This document shows, piece by piece, positions 35,709 to 58,554 of a DNA stretch of 64,000 bases. A program made the translations under genes and the position numbers. How positions within the stretch are numbered: position 1 is the first letter of the stretch; each line of letters opens with the position of its first letter. This DNA is from Gorsachius magnificus. Lineage: Eukaryota; Chordata; Aves; Pelecaniformes; Ardeidae. The stretch covers positions 4,200,610-4,264,609 of the forward strand of contig CM067095.1 in NCBI GenBank assembly GCA_034008185.1. Reading direction: 5' to 3'. The notes beneath the pieces were generated by a model, which ran no database searches, had not been told where the DNA came from, and worked only from the letters and a program-made list of their open reading frames with translations.

Positions 35709-36667
35709 CTAATTTGGTTTGTCTTGGTCAAGTGGAAGATACCAGTCAGGTGGGGGACTCTTCCTGAGTGTCCACACTGGAGCGTATTTCTGTTTTTCCA
35801 TAACTCGAGCTCTTTCACTCTTGCACAAAGCTTCCTGAAATACAGGGAAAAAAAAAATACTACCAGGATAGTGTTGGATGTTTCAGTCTTACAGAGCTTA
35901 TTTCCTGCTGTGACTGTCTATCTGAGATAAACCGAGGAACATAAATTTATCATGCTTAAACAGAAGTGCCAAATGCTACGTAAGTAAGCCAGAATACAAG
36001 CTTTTAAAACTATGTCACATTTATATTTTGCCTCTGGCTCCTCCATTATGAAGAATACTACCGCTTAAGTGCTGCCTTCCCTGCCAGAAGTTGTCCTAGT
36101 TGGCTGAAAGGATGAGTTACGATGCAGCCTGTGCCGAAGGGCTCTTGTCTTTCAGTGTTTCTGGGCTGTAGCCAGGAGCGTTTCTGGACACCCCAGGAAT
36201 ACTTTTTGCCTGTGACGTGGCAGCTTTTCGTATTAGGGAATATTGCAGTAACTGAAGTCACGAGCTTTTACAGCAGGACACTGAAAACGCTCCTGCTGGA
36301 TGTTAAGACTATCTCACCCGCCCCCCACAAGCAGGCGTCCGCCCCCTCCCCGCCGAGTGACCGCCGGCACCGCTCGCCCGCAGGCGGCCGCGGGGGTCCC
36401 TTTCCCAGCGCTCCGAACTCCGGGCGCGCAGGGGCCCGGGCTGGACAGCGACTGCCGCTACCGGCTGCCGCTCGCTCCCGAGGCGGGCAGGGGCGGTACC
36501 TGCGCGGCGGCAGCGCGGCCCTTCTCCCAGGCGCGGCAGGCCTCGTAGTCGTCCCGCCACCGGCCGCAGGCCGGCATCTCCCCGTGCGCGTAGTAGTGGT
36601 GGAAGGCGTGCCGCAGCCCGCGGCAGTGCTTCCACTCCCACCAGTAGTCCTCGCACGGCCTCGGCGG
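35709..36667 (-). CDS. C22orf39: C22orf39 (PANTS-like) small twin-CX9C protein, 5' end unresolved
   Basis: Two clear exons: 36500-36667 (56 codons) and 35709-35834 (41 codons plus TAG), phase 0 to phase 0, with donor CAG|GTACC and acceptor TTTCAG. The product reads PPRPCEDYWWEWKHCRGLRH onward, then EALCKSERARVMEKQ and WTLRKSPPPDWYLP, matching the human UPF0545 protein C22orf39. Two CX9C motifs are visible, CEDYWWEWKHC and CGRWRDDYEAC. This spacing is typical of small disulfide-linked helical hairpin proteins of the CHCH type; the human gene product has been described as a synaptic regulator. The human protein has about 8 residues before this exon, ending GWQ. An 84-bp intron (36668-36751, GTGAGC...CCCGCAG) precedes it, but the upstream exon has no in-frame ATG where expected (separate entry). 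Confidence 0.9.
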
Positions 36668-36751
36668 CTGCGGGCGGACAAAGAAGCCGGGCTCAGCTAA
36701 GCCGAGCCGAGCCGAGCCCGCCCGCCCGCCGCCACCCCCCGCCCCGCTCAC

Positions 36752-36950
36752 CCGCCAGACTGCCACCCAGACCAATAGCGAGCGGCGGCACAAGCCCCGC
36801 CCCTGCGCCTGCGCGCCAATGGCTGCCCGAGGGGCGGTGCTGCCCGCTAGCCCCTCCCCTAGCGCGGCCCGCCCGTTCCCCGCAGGCAGCCCCCGCCGCT
36901 TCGGGCGGTCACCGAAATCACCACACCAGGGCCGCGGGCTGGTTACCAAG
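36752..36950 (-). promoter_or_regulatory. C22orf39: C22orf39 promoter and doubtful first exon
   Basis: On the minus strand the sequence just before the donor (GTGAGC, cut after 36752) reads GTGGCAGTCTGGCGG. It partly resembles the expected end of exon 1 (human peptide GSGWQ) but has no ATG in a plausible place. Two CCAAT boxes (36772-36776 and 36816-36820, plus strand) and an NRF1-like TGCGCCTGCGCG (36804-36815) lie immediately upstream. The first CCAAT box is only about 20 nt from the donor, which is too close for a normal transcription start. Part of exon 1 may therefore be missing from this sequence. Confidence 0.6.
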
Positions 36951-37572
36951 GAACCTTTACTCGGCCTTTCAGCAGGCAGCACCGGGGTTTCTCACCCGGT
37001 GACCCATCCAAAGGCTCAATAACGCCACGCCAGCACTTGAAAGGACACGCAGGTTATTACCTCCACCGCCAGGCCAACGCGCCCGACGCCAGAGCTTTGT
37101 ACCCCCTCACCCACGCCAGGCAGAGAAGCTGGGTCTCGCCCCTCCCTACGCGTGCCATTAGATTGCTACCGTACATTATTGTATCTGAACTATTAAAAAG
37201 GCATGTTATTAATTATAAATATAAAAAGCAATTACAGGGGGATTGCTTAGTATGGTTTATAACCCAACACCTGAAGCTAAGATCAAAGAGACTCCCTGCA
37301 CAAAAGTCTTAAACACCCAAGTGTTAGACTTCCTTTGCACCACACCAAAAAGCTTACCTGGAATTGTGGCAAAATATATAGAGAGGGAGGAAAATACCAA
37401 GCACAGAGCAACATGAGACCATCATCACTCAGGACATAAGAGGGGAAGACGTAATCTAAGAACTGGACCTTTTAGTAAGGTAGACCTTGTTGGTTTTACT
37501 TCTCAGGTTTACCCGATACACCTTCCCTCTTTACAACACATACACAAAAACCTCCTTCAGAATTCCTAGAAC

Positions 37573-37594
37573 TTAATTTTCAACTGAAAATTAA
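37573..37594. repeat. Inverted repeat downstream of UFD1
   Basis: TTAATTTTC (37573-37581) and GAAAATTAA (37586-37594) form a perfect 9-bp stem around AACT. It lies about 160 nt past the UFD1 stop and could fall in the 3'UTR or just after it. Confidence 0.85.
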
Positions 37595-37713
37595 AAGCCT
37601 GACAGCACCGGTTTAAAATTCGAAAACCAAAACCAGTAGAAGTGTTCCTGTGTTGCAAAACGATCTCTTCCCTCAACTGCCATAACTAAGATCCAATATG
37701 CTGCAATTGTTAT

Positions 37714-37719
37714 TTTATT
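37714..37719 (-). terminator. UFD1: Candidate UFD1 poly(A) signal AATAAA
   Basis: TTTATT on the plus strand, AATAAA on the minus strand, about 30 nt after the UFD1 stop (37750-37752). This would give a very short 3'UTR, so a more distal site may also be used. Confidence 0.4.
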
Positions 37720-37749
37720 TTCCTCCTAACTGACTAAAGGTACCACAAC

Positions 37750-40700
37750 TTAGGGTTTTCTTCCCTTTTTGCGCAGGGACTGGCCTTCTCCTGAAAAGGC
37801 GATAAACCGGCTTCCAGATTCATCCTGGAAAAAGGAAAAAGGGAAAAAAGGTCGTTACCTCTTTCTTCACTGCTTGTGTGTGTTGAAAGCTGAACAATCA
37901 TTAGAAAGAAAATTCCATCAGAGCAGCAACTGACTGTAGACATTTCACATCCTTAATCTACATAATAACCACTTTCTTCCTGAAAATAAAATATAAGCAT
38001 TTCAGTCATCTTTCAGCCAACTGAAGCAAGTATGCACTGGCTTATTAAACTTACATCGAGCCAATCTTTTAACATCAGCAAGCAAAGACATCAGAGGTTG
38101 CTTTCACCTAACTCCAACCACTTTTTAACTACTGCCACTTTTTAACAGAAATGCACTGTGAAAAATCAAGTATGGAGAGAGGAACCACAAACTTGGACAG
38201 TAGTTGTAATGTTCTAATTCCATGCAAAATTGGGAAGGATCCAACTTTATTTACCTCTTCAACTTTCTTAACTAGTGGACGTGAGTTTCTAATGAATGTG
38301 ATTCTACCGATCTTGAAGTCATAGTTGGGTATTCCTCTGGAAAAAAAGCATCAAAGTATTATGAAAGAAGTTTTATACCTACCATCCAACTGAACACAGC
38401 AAGACCTATTCTACGTCTCTCAGTATTGTACCAACACTGGCCGCAAACTTTCATTGCCAAATAATTCTAGAGTTAAACCACTGAATTATTTTCTGAAGGT
38501 AGGCATACATTGCATGAAGTCAATAATCAGATACTGGAGCCCCTGTAGGAGCTTGCCTGTGGGCATGTTTCCATGTAGCCTGTGGTTTCCACACTTTTCT
38601 GCAAGGGTTCAAGTTTTACTGTGACAGGCATAAACGGCAGACCACCACAGGAACCACATCCCTGCACACTTCCACCAAGCCTGAATTTTCTAAACTTCCT
38701 TCTAAGAAAAAAAAAATAAAAATTAAAAAACCCCCAACAAACCCACATGTCTTGGCTTTAGTTACCCACCTGACTCAAAAAAGATTTCACCCTATGCCAA
38801 ATTTCACCTTAGAAAAGTGGCAGGGTTCTGTGCATCACTCAATCCAGCCCAGTCTAGACCTGCTGCCTCTCCCCGCTTGTCTTCCACAGTGCAAACTTAG
38901 GATGAAATTAGATTGTTTATATTGCAGGAGCAGAAAAAAAAAAAACCAACTCTGTTCAAACACCTGTCCTTCACTTGCTGACAACTGAATGAAACAGGCA
39001 TACCTCCGAATGTCTCCTGGTTTAATTGGCGATGGACTAGGCTCAACACCTTTCTTCTTGCCATCCAATCTGTTCCCAGAGCCAGAGAATGCCTATGTAT
39101 ACATAATGAGCTTTAATTTAACCATATCTTTTATTTGAAAGCACACTGCACAGCGACACTATATTCTGTAAACTCTTACTATCATTTTTATTTAACTGAT
39201 TCAGCATGTTTCTTTTTGGTACATATAAGCTGAAGAACCCTGGGTGTAGGAGTACATTTCGGTCTCCCATTTATAGACTGCCCTTTTAAGGGCAGAGAGT
39301 TATATTGTTACGGCATCACAAACATTTCCAGATACTTGCCAGTTAAATGACGAGCACCTCTAAGAATAGGTACTAGTATTTTGCAGTTGTTTGAACAAAC
39401 TTCCCTTGCCATTTTTCAACATTCAGAAACTAACAGAAATAGGGGACTTACACGAAATCCTATGTCACTCACATATCCACTATGGTCTGCTTCAACATCC
39501 TGTGAGGGAAAAACCAAGTTAGTTCATTGTGTTCATGTTGTGATATGCAGAACACATGAACACAGTTCCACATATTTCTGACCAAACAAAACTTCAGAAC
39601 AATCCCTTTCCAAAATCAACAGTTGGTAAACAACCATCTCCTAAGTAACACAAGTAAAAGCATCTGGTAAGTAAAGTTTAGTCTTAAGAAATTGTTTCAG
39701 TAAAAAAAATTGTGTTGGCAGTCACTGCTCCATCACAGGCAAGGCTGACTTCTAGGGAATACATTTTTGAAGCACAGAAGCATAACCTACTGTGGTCTCT
39801 TCATGTTGTGCACTTCTTTCAGGTTCTTTGTACCCCAAAGGAGCATCAAAATCCACCTATTTACACAAGAAACATGAAAGTAAGCGTAACTGATATTTTT
39901 ATTTTAATCATAAGCTTCATACTAATATTTCTGAAAACTCCACAAACTATCACTCTATTTTGATCTAGAAAGAACCAGGGTTTGCTTGTTAAACATTTTA
40001 ACTCAGAACTAAAGAGACTAAGCCTCCCAGGAATGAGTCTTAGCATGCAATTGAAACAGGGCAGTAAAACAGCACCCCACAATACCACCGGAGTTTGAAT
40101 CAAGACAAGGCTGTTCAATAAAACTCAGATGATAAAACACGTTGAAGCTAGACATGAAACTCTATGCACTACAGTCATCTGATGGTATGTGAAGTGCAGC
40201 TCAAGACCACAGATGTGGTTACAAAGGTACATGGGGTACTCTCTAATGAGTCATCTTCCCTATCCCACCTGATTTTACCTCTCCTGCAGCATCAGAGGGG
40301 CTTGGTGTATAGTACTATCACTGAAGGAGATCCTCTCCTTTTGGGAGGATGCAGTAAAAGCAGATTTTCCACATCAGCTTTAACTTACATTCATATCACA
40401 TTCTATGATGGACACAGCCTTATCTGGTTTGGTCTCCATTACACGAAGCTCATAGATCTGAAACAGTAATGAATATTTTAAGATTGCACATGAAAGAGCT
40501 CAGCTTATCCATAAGAAAAGCATATCTAAACCTTTCCCTTCAGATAGCTTCAAGAAAATTGAAATAAATGCTCTTCACATTGAGGACTGGATACTGCAGG
40601 GTCTCTACAGAACTTGAGAGCAAAGACTTAACTTAGAAGATTGCTATATGCTGGAGCTAGAGAACCTACCTTTTACTTTACCTTGGTGCACTCTTACTGT

Positions 40701-43700
40701 AACTTAATCTGCATTTTTGAAAACAAATCATGAGTTTAGGATAAATTCTGTCCCCTGACTTGTAAAAAAAACAACAGCACAAAAATTTATTTTCTCATGA
40801 GTCAAAAAGCAGTCTAAACGGCAGCTCAGGAGAAGACTTAACTGACCCTTTTTCCTCCAACAGAAAACCTATTGTGAAATCTACCATCTGGGATTACTTG
40901 TCAACAATACTGCACAGCTCCAAGTTGATTGTTTTAGGACCAACATCCAACAACTGAGCTTTGTCTACAACTCCAAGTGATCAAATGTGCACATGTGCTG
41001 CCAAAAATACCCATTTATAAAATCTATTCACAAGATGTAGTCAAATGCGGTCACAACCCTACTGAAATACAGCGTACTTTTTTACACAGTGCAGAATTTA
41101 TTTCCTAAAATTCACAGTATCTGAACAAAACTTGCAAAGACTGCTGTTGTATACTGTACCTTTTCATTGTAGTTGATGGCAATAACATCCCCGGTAGTTA
41201 GACAAGCAAAGTTTCTCAATGCATTTTCTAATCTTTGGAGTATGTTAAGATGAAACATTTGTTTTCAATGCAACATCAAAGCATTAAAGTTACTACGTTA
41301 CAGAATTCTGGTCCTTGGTCTCTCAAATGTGGTGTAAAAGTCATCGGTACTGTAGCTAGCCTTTTAGTAAACATTAGGGTGTACAAGTTCTTCTAAGGGA
41401 CACTCGAACTCATTGGACTTTAAACCAAGATTCGTGCTTCTTCACTCCGGGCTACAGTTTGTGCCAGCAGTTGGCAATGTCTCTGTACATCAGCTCTCCA
41501 TCATTTTTGTTTTCAGGAGCAGAAGTTACCTACTACTGGAAGAGTATGAGCCACACCTGAAAAGCTAGCTCTGCTTCATCATTCCAATTCGGGAGAAAAC
41601 TTTTGTCCCCTGCTCCATAATTGAGTAGGAAGGATACACAGCTTTGGGATTGGTGATGTCAAGAAAATCTGGACTCTGTGGCTGAAATTTTGAGTAAGTA
41701 GCAACTTGAAGATTAACACTCTCCACTTGCACCAGGCCTCCCTCCTCCAGCAGCAAGTTCTGCATCATCTGCAAGAATGAAAATAAAGATTCAAAGGATG
41801 ATCAACATGACTGATGTTTTAAATACTCTTTCCTTGTGTATAACTATTTTCGCTGGTGCAACCATCTTCCTTGAAACACACCAGTTTACCATGGCTTAAT
41901 TTCAGGAAGAACAGTCAGGTACACCTTAAAAAGCAGTCTGCTTTGTTTACTAGTTAAACTCTAATGGAGGGAAACCTGAGCCACGACTGAAAGCTGTTGT
42001 AGGAACATGACTAGCAAAGACACGCACTTTCAGGAAACATTCCATCTCTTTAATATTAAACTGGCAACTCACTAATCCTACTCTTCAGGTTTTGACAGCT
42101 CAGCATGAGACAACTCACCCAGTGCGGAAGGTAACATATACCCTCATCAGCCACAAATTCAAGCACTCCACAGTGTGTCATTCGGTCTGAATTTTTATTG
42201 GTCAGCTTAAACAGCATCGGGTAAGTAATGTTAAGTCGGCCTGGTGAGAAAGGAGAAAAAAATTTTATTTGTTAAAAGCCACTAACACATTTCTGAAGCT
42301 TTCAGAGATTGAACATTAGCACAGTAATGGGACAGACTATAGGAGAGGATTCCCATCACACCATTATTGCGATTGCTCAAAACTACAAATCCAGAAGAGA
42401 TATACGAATACTGTATTGCCATCACACCTAGAACTTTAAATGCCTCTCCAGCATTTCCCCAAGATCAGAGATAAGCAGGCAGCAGGCATTAGCAAAGGAA
42501 TCTATTACTGTTATGCCCTTGTGCTAATAAAGTTAGCTCCTACCTAATGAATTTTAACAGGCCCTGCCTATTTTAAAATTAAATCCCAACTAAACTCATT
42601 TCTCGAAGAAATTCTATTAAGGCTAAAACTCAGAAGGGGACACAAAAAAACTCTTAGTTAAAAAGGCCAATAAAGACCATTTATACTATTGATTCAGTTA
42701 TCTTTTTCCCCATTTCAAAGTTAACTATCACTCAATCTTTAAAATAAATTTTGCTCCAGACAACAGCATCCAGAACAAGCATGTTGAGATTAAAAATTTA
42801 CTAGATCATCTGTAACCATTATACTCAGTATGCTATTAATAGTTAATAAATACTGATTCATGCCTCAGGTAGCCCAACACTTCAGATGCCTGCACTTGAA
42901 GACAGACAGGCCTCATTAATTCTGACAGACAAAATACTCCCAAAATACATTTTCTGAACTAATCAGTCTCATGTTGTTCTCTATTTAAGTCAGATTTTAA
43001 TAGATAACTGAAATACTGTAGTATTTGCTTATGCACTCGCTCATATTTCTAATGTTGTTATTCCAGAACAAAATAGTCACTTACTGAGTTGATCCAAAGC
43101 CGATGGTGGCATAATTACTGCAGAAATGAATAAGATGTGAGATTAGGAAAAGTATGACTGTACAAAGAGTACATAACATAATTTTATCATTTCTTTCTCT
43201 AAAATCTCTAAAAACAACAACAACAAAAAAAGGAGATTCTAAAATCTCCTGCAAATTCATTTTTGAGCCAGAAATTTCAGTAGAATCAGTCACGACAAAC
43301 ACATCTGCTAGCATGGAGATTTCACAAATTAATCAGAAAAAAATTAGAAGACAAGGTTTTACAATACCTAGTACTAAAGAAAATGTTTTCTAAAGGTAAT
43401 TTTATTCGTTTGGGCTTATAGATGCTCCTGAATCGATGCCAACTCAAAACAACACAGCATTCGTCTGAAAATTAAGTTGGCCGATCTACTCTCTTTGTTC
43501 AAGCTAAGTGAGGTACAACAAGGAGGGGGGATAAAGTCCTCAATCATAAACTGCCATGGCTCATAATGGGCTTAAGATTTTAACAACAGACTTTAAAAAA
43601 AGACAAACGTCTTCTTCTAATGTTCATAAACCAGGACTCGGTAAGTTTTTTAGTTACACGGTAATATGATAAAGCCCTACTCCTCCCTTCTTAAAGCCCC

Positions 43701-44489
43701 ACCCAGGGTGCTCTTGTAGCTCCAGCCACAAAGCCAACAGTACGTCTCTGTGCTGTTCGACAATGTTTCTATAGTCTTGGCCAAAAGCTGTATTTCTTGA
43801 TATTATACACAAACACTCTTCCAACAGGTTATTAGTCAAAAGAAAACATGCACATACTCTTCCCGCCTTTCTCCACATCTGACCTGTCATTAGGTCCGGC
43901 AAGCATGGATACCGAGAAGCAGCGGTATTGGGTTGAGAAGCGGTTCTGGAAAACCCGAGGGATGGGGTGATCAAACATATTAAAAGAGAACTAGGGGAGG
44001 AAAAAAAAAAACAACAACACACACAAAGAGAAGAGCGCGTTAATAGGTATCTCGGCGTACTGAAGTGTTACAGCACTCACTGAAGTCTCCCGAAGTTTAG
44101 CTAAAACCACGCTTAGGAGGCCTGTCAACTGAGGCGCCCCTCTTTTTCCACACGGCTTACGCGCTGCCTGGGGAAGACCCGCGCGTCAGGCGCTGCGTGA
44201 GGAGACAGAAAATGGAAGCAGCGCACTTCCAGGCTGCGCGCAAAGCCAAGGCTCGGCTGACCACCCGACCCCAGCCCGGGCGGCCCTTCGCGGAGGGAGG
44301 AAACGCCGGCACCCGCCGGCCGCTCGCCCTCAGCCTGGCGCTCCACACCAGCGTCGCTGCTCGCCGGCTTCGACAAAGCGAGCTTCGCGAGCGGGCAGCG
44401 GCGGGGGAACGGCCGCAGCCGGCGGGGGAACGCAGGGCCCAGCCGCCCGCCCGCCCGCCGTGACTCGGCACTTCCCCGGGCCTCACCAT
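37750..44489 (-). CDS. UFD1: UFD1, substrate-recruiting cofactor of p97/VCP
   Basis: With NPL4, UFD1 recruits the AAA ATPase p97/VCP to ubiquitylated substrates in ERAD and chromatin extraction. Twelve coding exons, minus strand: 44487-44489, 43858-43990, 43085-43117, 42119-42240, 41638-41768, 41160-41232, 40389-40457, 39791-39856, 39452-39499, 39004-39092, 38255-38336, 37750-37824. They total 924 nt: 307 residues plus TAA, exactly the human length, all GT-AG and in phase. Exon 1 codes only the initiator Met (ATG|GTGAGG). The N-terminal double-psi barrel (UT3) domain starts [18 protein letters not shown]. Two p97-binding SHP boxes of the form FxGxGxxL are visible: FSGSGNRL (about 228-235) and FSGEGQSL (about 293-300). 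The C-terminus is [11 protein letters not shown]1 is head-to-head with CDC45 across a 668-bp promoter. Confidence 0.97.
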
Positions 44490-45157
44490 GGCGGCGGCGC
44501 TGATGCGCAGGGCGGCGGCGCTCGAGCTCCCCACAGGAATCGGCGGGGCGCGGGAAGGCGGGCCGGGCCGGGCCGGGCCGCGCTCTCGCCTGACGGGGCT
44601 CTGGCCGCCGCCGTGGGCCCCACCCCACGGCCCTCCCCCGCCGCTCTGCCCCTCCCAGCGTGCCGCGCGGCGCCCGCCTCCCGGGCCGCCATGTCGTGTG
44701 AGGGCGGAAGGCGGGATGGCACAGCTGCCGATGCGGCCATCGTGGAAGGCTTTCCTGGCCGCTGGGTCTTTCCTCGGTCAGGGAGGGCCGAGGTGGCACC
44801 TTCCGCCTCGTCATCGAAGTCACTGAAACAGTAAAGCACAAAATTCGCCCGCGGCAAAGATGGCAGACATGGCAACAGAAGCCAGCACGGTACTTCCGGC
44901 TGAGCTGCTTCTGGGATTGGCCAGCCGCACGTGTCGCACCTCCCTTTTCCCTATCCCATTGGCGAAAACCCGGAATGGGTTGGGCAGTTTGCCCAATCCG
45001 CTCTGCGAAGGAGGGACGACAGCTTTTCCATTGGCCAGCGCGCCCTGTGGAGAAGACCAATGGGAACCGGTGCTGATTTGGCGCCCAGTTTGAGTGGGGG
45101 CAGTCCGTGGCTGCCGCCGTTTCTCCGCCGCTTCCTCGCCGCTTTCGCGTTGCCACC
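44490..45157. promoter_or_regulatory. UFD1-CDC45 bidirectional promoter with CCAAT array and E2F-like site
   Basis: The gap between the two ATGs is 668 bp. Five CCAAT motifs occur in 146 bp: ATTGG at 44916-44920, 44958-44962 and 45030-45034; CCAAT at 44993-44997 and 45057-45061. Nearby are an ETS-like ACTTCCGG (44892-44899), an E-box CACGTG (44928-44933), and YY1-like AAGATGGC near 44857 and ATGGCGGC (minus strand) near 44690. Next to CDC45 is TTTGGCGCC (45077-45085), a good E2F consensus. There is no TATA box. Motif recognition is by eye; binding is inferred. The E2F site fits the known S-phase expression of CDC45. Confidence 0.8.
45077..45093 (+). promoter_or_regulatory. CDC45: E2F-like site followed by a CHR-like element, CDC45 promoter
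   Basis: TTTGGCGCC is followed after three bases (CAG) by TTTGAG. The arrangement resembles CDE/CHR tandem elements of cell-cycle genes, where a GGCG-type CDE sits about four bases before TTTGAA. The last base differs from the canonical CHR, so that half is weak. It lies 65-81 bp upstream of the CDC45 ATG. Confidence 0.55.
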
Positions 45158-57126
<11,969 letters not shown>

Positions 57127-57635
57127 AGGTAAGACAGTGTAAGGAGGATTAATTCAAAAATTAATTACATATAAAGTTAGTAACCAAATTACATTCATAT
57201 ATTATCTGTAGAATGTTCTAAGAAAAATGCGACAGCTTCTATTTGAAAATATAAATTGAAGATAAGAGTTCCTTACAAAGACAATTGTTTTTATTTCTGG
57301 GAGGAGGCAGACAATGTACAAGCAGAATTTTTTTTTTTTTTTTCTCCTTAAGACATTTTTTAAGTTTATATCCATGGCTTTCTTAATTGTTCTTAACTTT
57401 TTGTGGCTTTTTAACTTAAGAAAATGTGTATTGCAAAAGAAATAGAGATGACAGTTAATTGTAGTTGGTACTCTGTAACTGATTTTTTTCTTTCAAGTGT
57501 GATGGCTTATTTGAGCTCAGGATGGAATCTTGGCCATAGCAGTGTCATTCTTGGCTTTGACATTAATGTAGAATTTGCATTTTTCTTTCACAGTGTTAAG
57601 GTTATAGCTTATGTTAGCGTGTAGTTTTTACCTGG

Positions 57636-57641
57636 AATAAA
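57636..57641 (+). terminator. CDC45: Candidate CDC45 poly(A) signal AATAAA
   Basis: AATAAA about 510 nt after the CDC45 stop codon. A second AATAAA lies at 58898-58903 and could give a longer 3'UTR. Confidence 0.55.
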
Positions 57642-58198
57642 GATGGGGATAAGACTTCATTTGCAGTTGTGCTATTAGCTTCACACTAGTCCAAAGTCTG
57701 TTTTAAAGCTTACTTAGGGCAAGACAGAGATTTTACTGTAGATCTGATCTATAGATCAACAGTCTGTTGCAACGGTCTTCAAATATTCACTGCTTTTCTA
57801 TGATGAACTATTTTTATTGGTTTGTGTGTGCATTTATTCTGCAGCGATAGGTAGGGATAGCTTGCTTTCTCCCAGAGAAGCAGCTAAACTCTAAACTGTT
57901 TTGTAAAATCTGTTCAGACAGTTTGAAAGTATGTAAGTACTCATGGTTTTTTTCATGCCTAGATAAAGATTCGGTCCCTGGTATTAACGTGAAGTAATCT
58001 CACATCATTTCACAGTGTATATATACGAAAGCAAAGCAGTAAGTTGAAGAATTTAACGACAGCCTGTAAATGTCAGTAGTCCTAGCCAAATGACAATATG
58101 ATTTACCTTTTTTCAGCAGGTATCAAAGCTACAATTTTTTTTTCTTCTGTTCACTCAGAAGTTTGAAACAGTGGGTCAATAGCTGCAATTGTTGTTCG

Positions 58199-58554
58199 TT
58201 AGACAGCATAGTTACGCATGGCTTCCAAGATTTCTACATCTGTCTGTTTCTTTTTATACATTCTGACTACTGATTGTTTCAGTTTGTCTTCTGTGCTTGT
58301 TACACAGTGGTGCTTTTTGGATGCTTGTGCTGGAAGCTGAGGATCAGATGCTCTGAAATTATTTCGGATGTTCCAAAGTCCCTGGTGCTGCAATTGTGAT
58401 GTTTCATCTTGCTTTATCTTAAATGTGCTGGTACAGGCCTGGACTGTTGTTTTTATGCCTCTTGGGAGGTCGAAAGGTTTTTAATCTTAGCACAGAGATA
58501 CTGAACACTGCTTCTTTCTGAAGATCCCATACTCATAATGGCAAAAGGTGTCAA
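58199..58554 (-). pseudogene. Unrecognised antisense coding-like segment in two overlapping frames
   Basis: On the minus strand one frame is open from 58554 to 58453. It contains MSMGSSERSSVQYLCAKIKN at 58536-58477, continues LSTSQEA and then stops (TAA). A second frame is open from 58480 to the stop at 58199-58201 (93 codons). It includes KTTVQACTSTFKIKQDE, LWNIRNNFRASDPQLPA, STEDKLKQSVVRMYKKKQ and ends DVEILEAMRNYAV. Both look like real protein, hydrophilic and helix-forming. The frames meet at a short A run (GGCATAAAAAC), where a single missing base would join them into about 119 residues. I do not recognise the family. It could be a frameshifted retrocopy (an A9 run follows about 55 nt after the stop), or the terminal exon of a minus-strand gene with a base error. 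It lies beyond the first CDC45 poly(A) signal. Confidence 0.45.

Larger units (their letters stand above)
36953..37749. other. Gap between the C22orf39 promoter and the UFD1 3' end
   Basis: No coding exon seen. It moves from GC-rich promoter-flank sequence to AT-rich DNA at about 37,150. It contains a 9-bp-stem hairpin at 37573-37594 and the candidate UFD1 poly(A) signal. Confidence 0.7.

Noticed and set aside
36122..36982. Open frames of 115-192 codons around C22orf39
   Set aside because: Shadows of the GC-rich exon. Only the minus-strand frame with the two CX9C motifs matches a known protein.
57746..57757. 12-bp palindrome GATCTATAGATC
   Set aside because: Short self-complementary words of this size are expected by chance in several kilobases.
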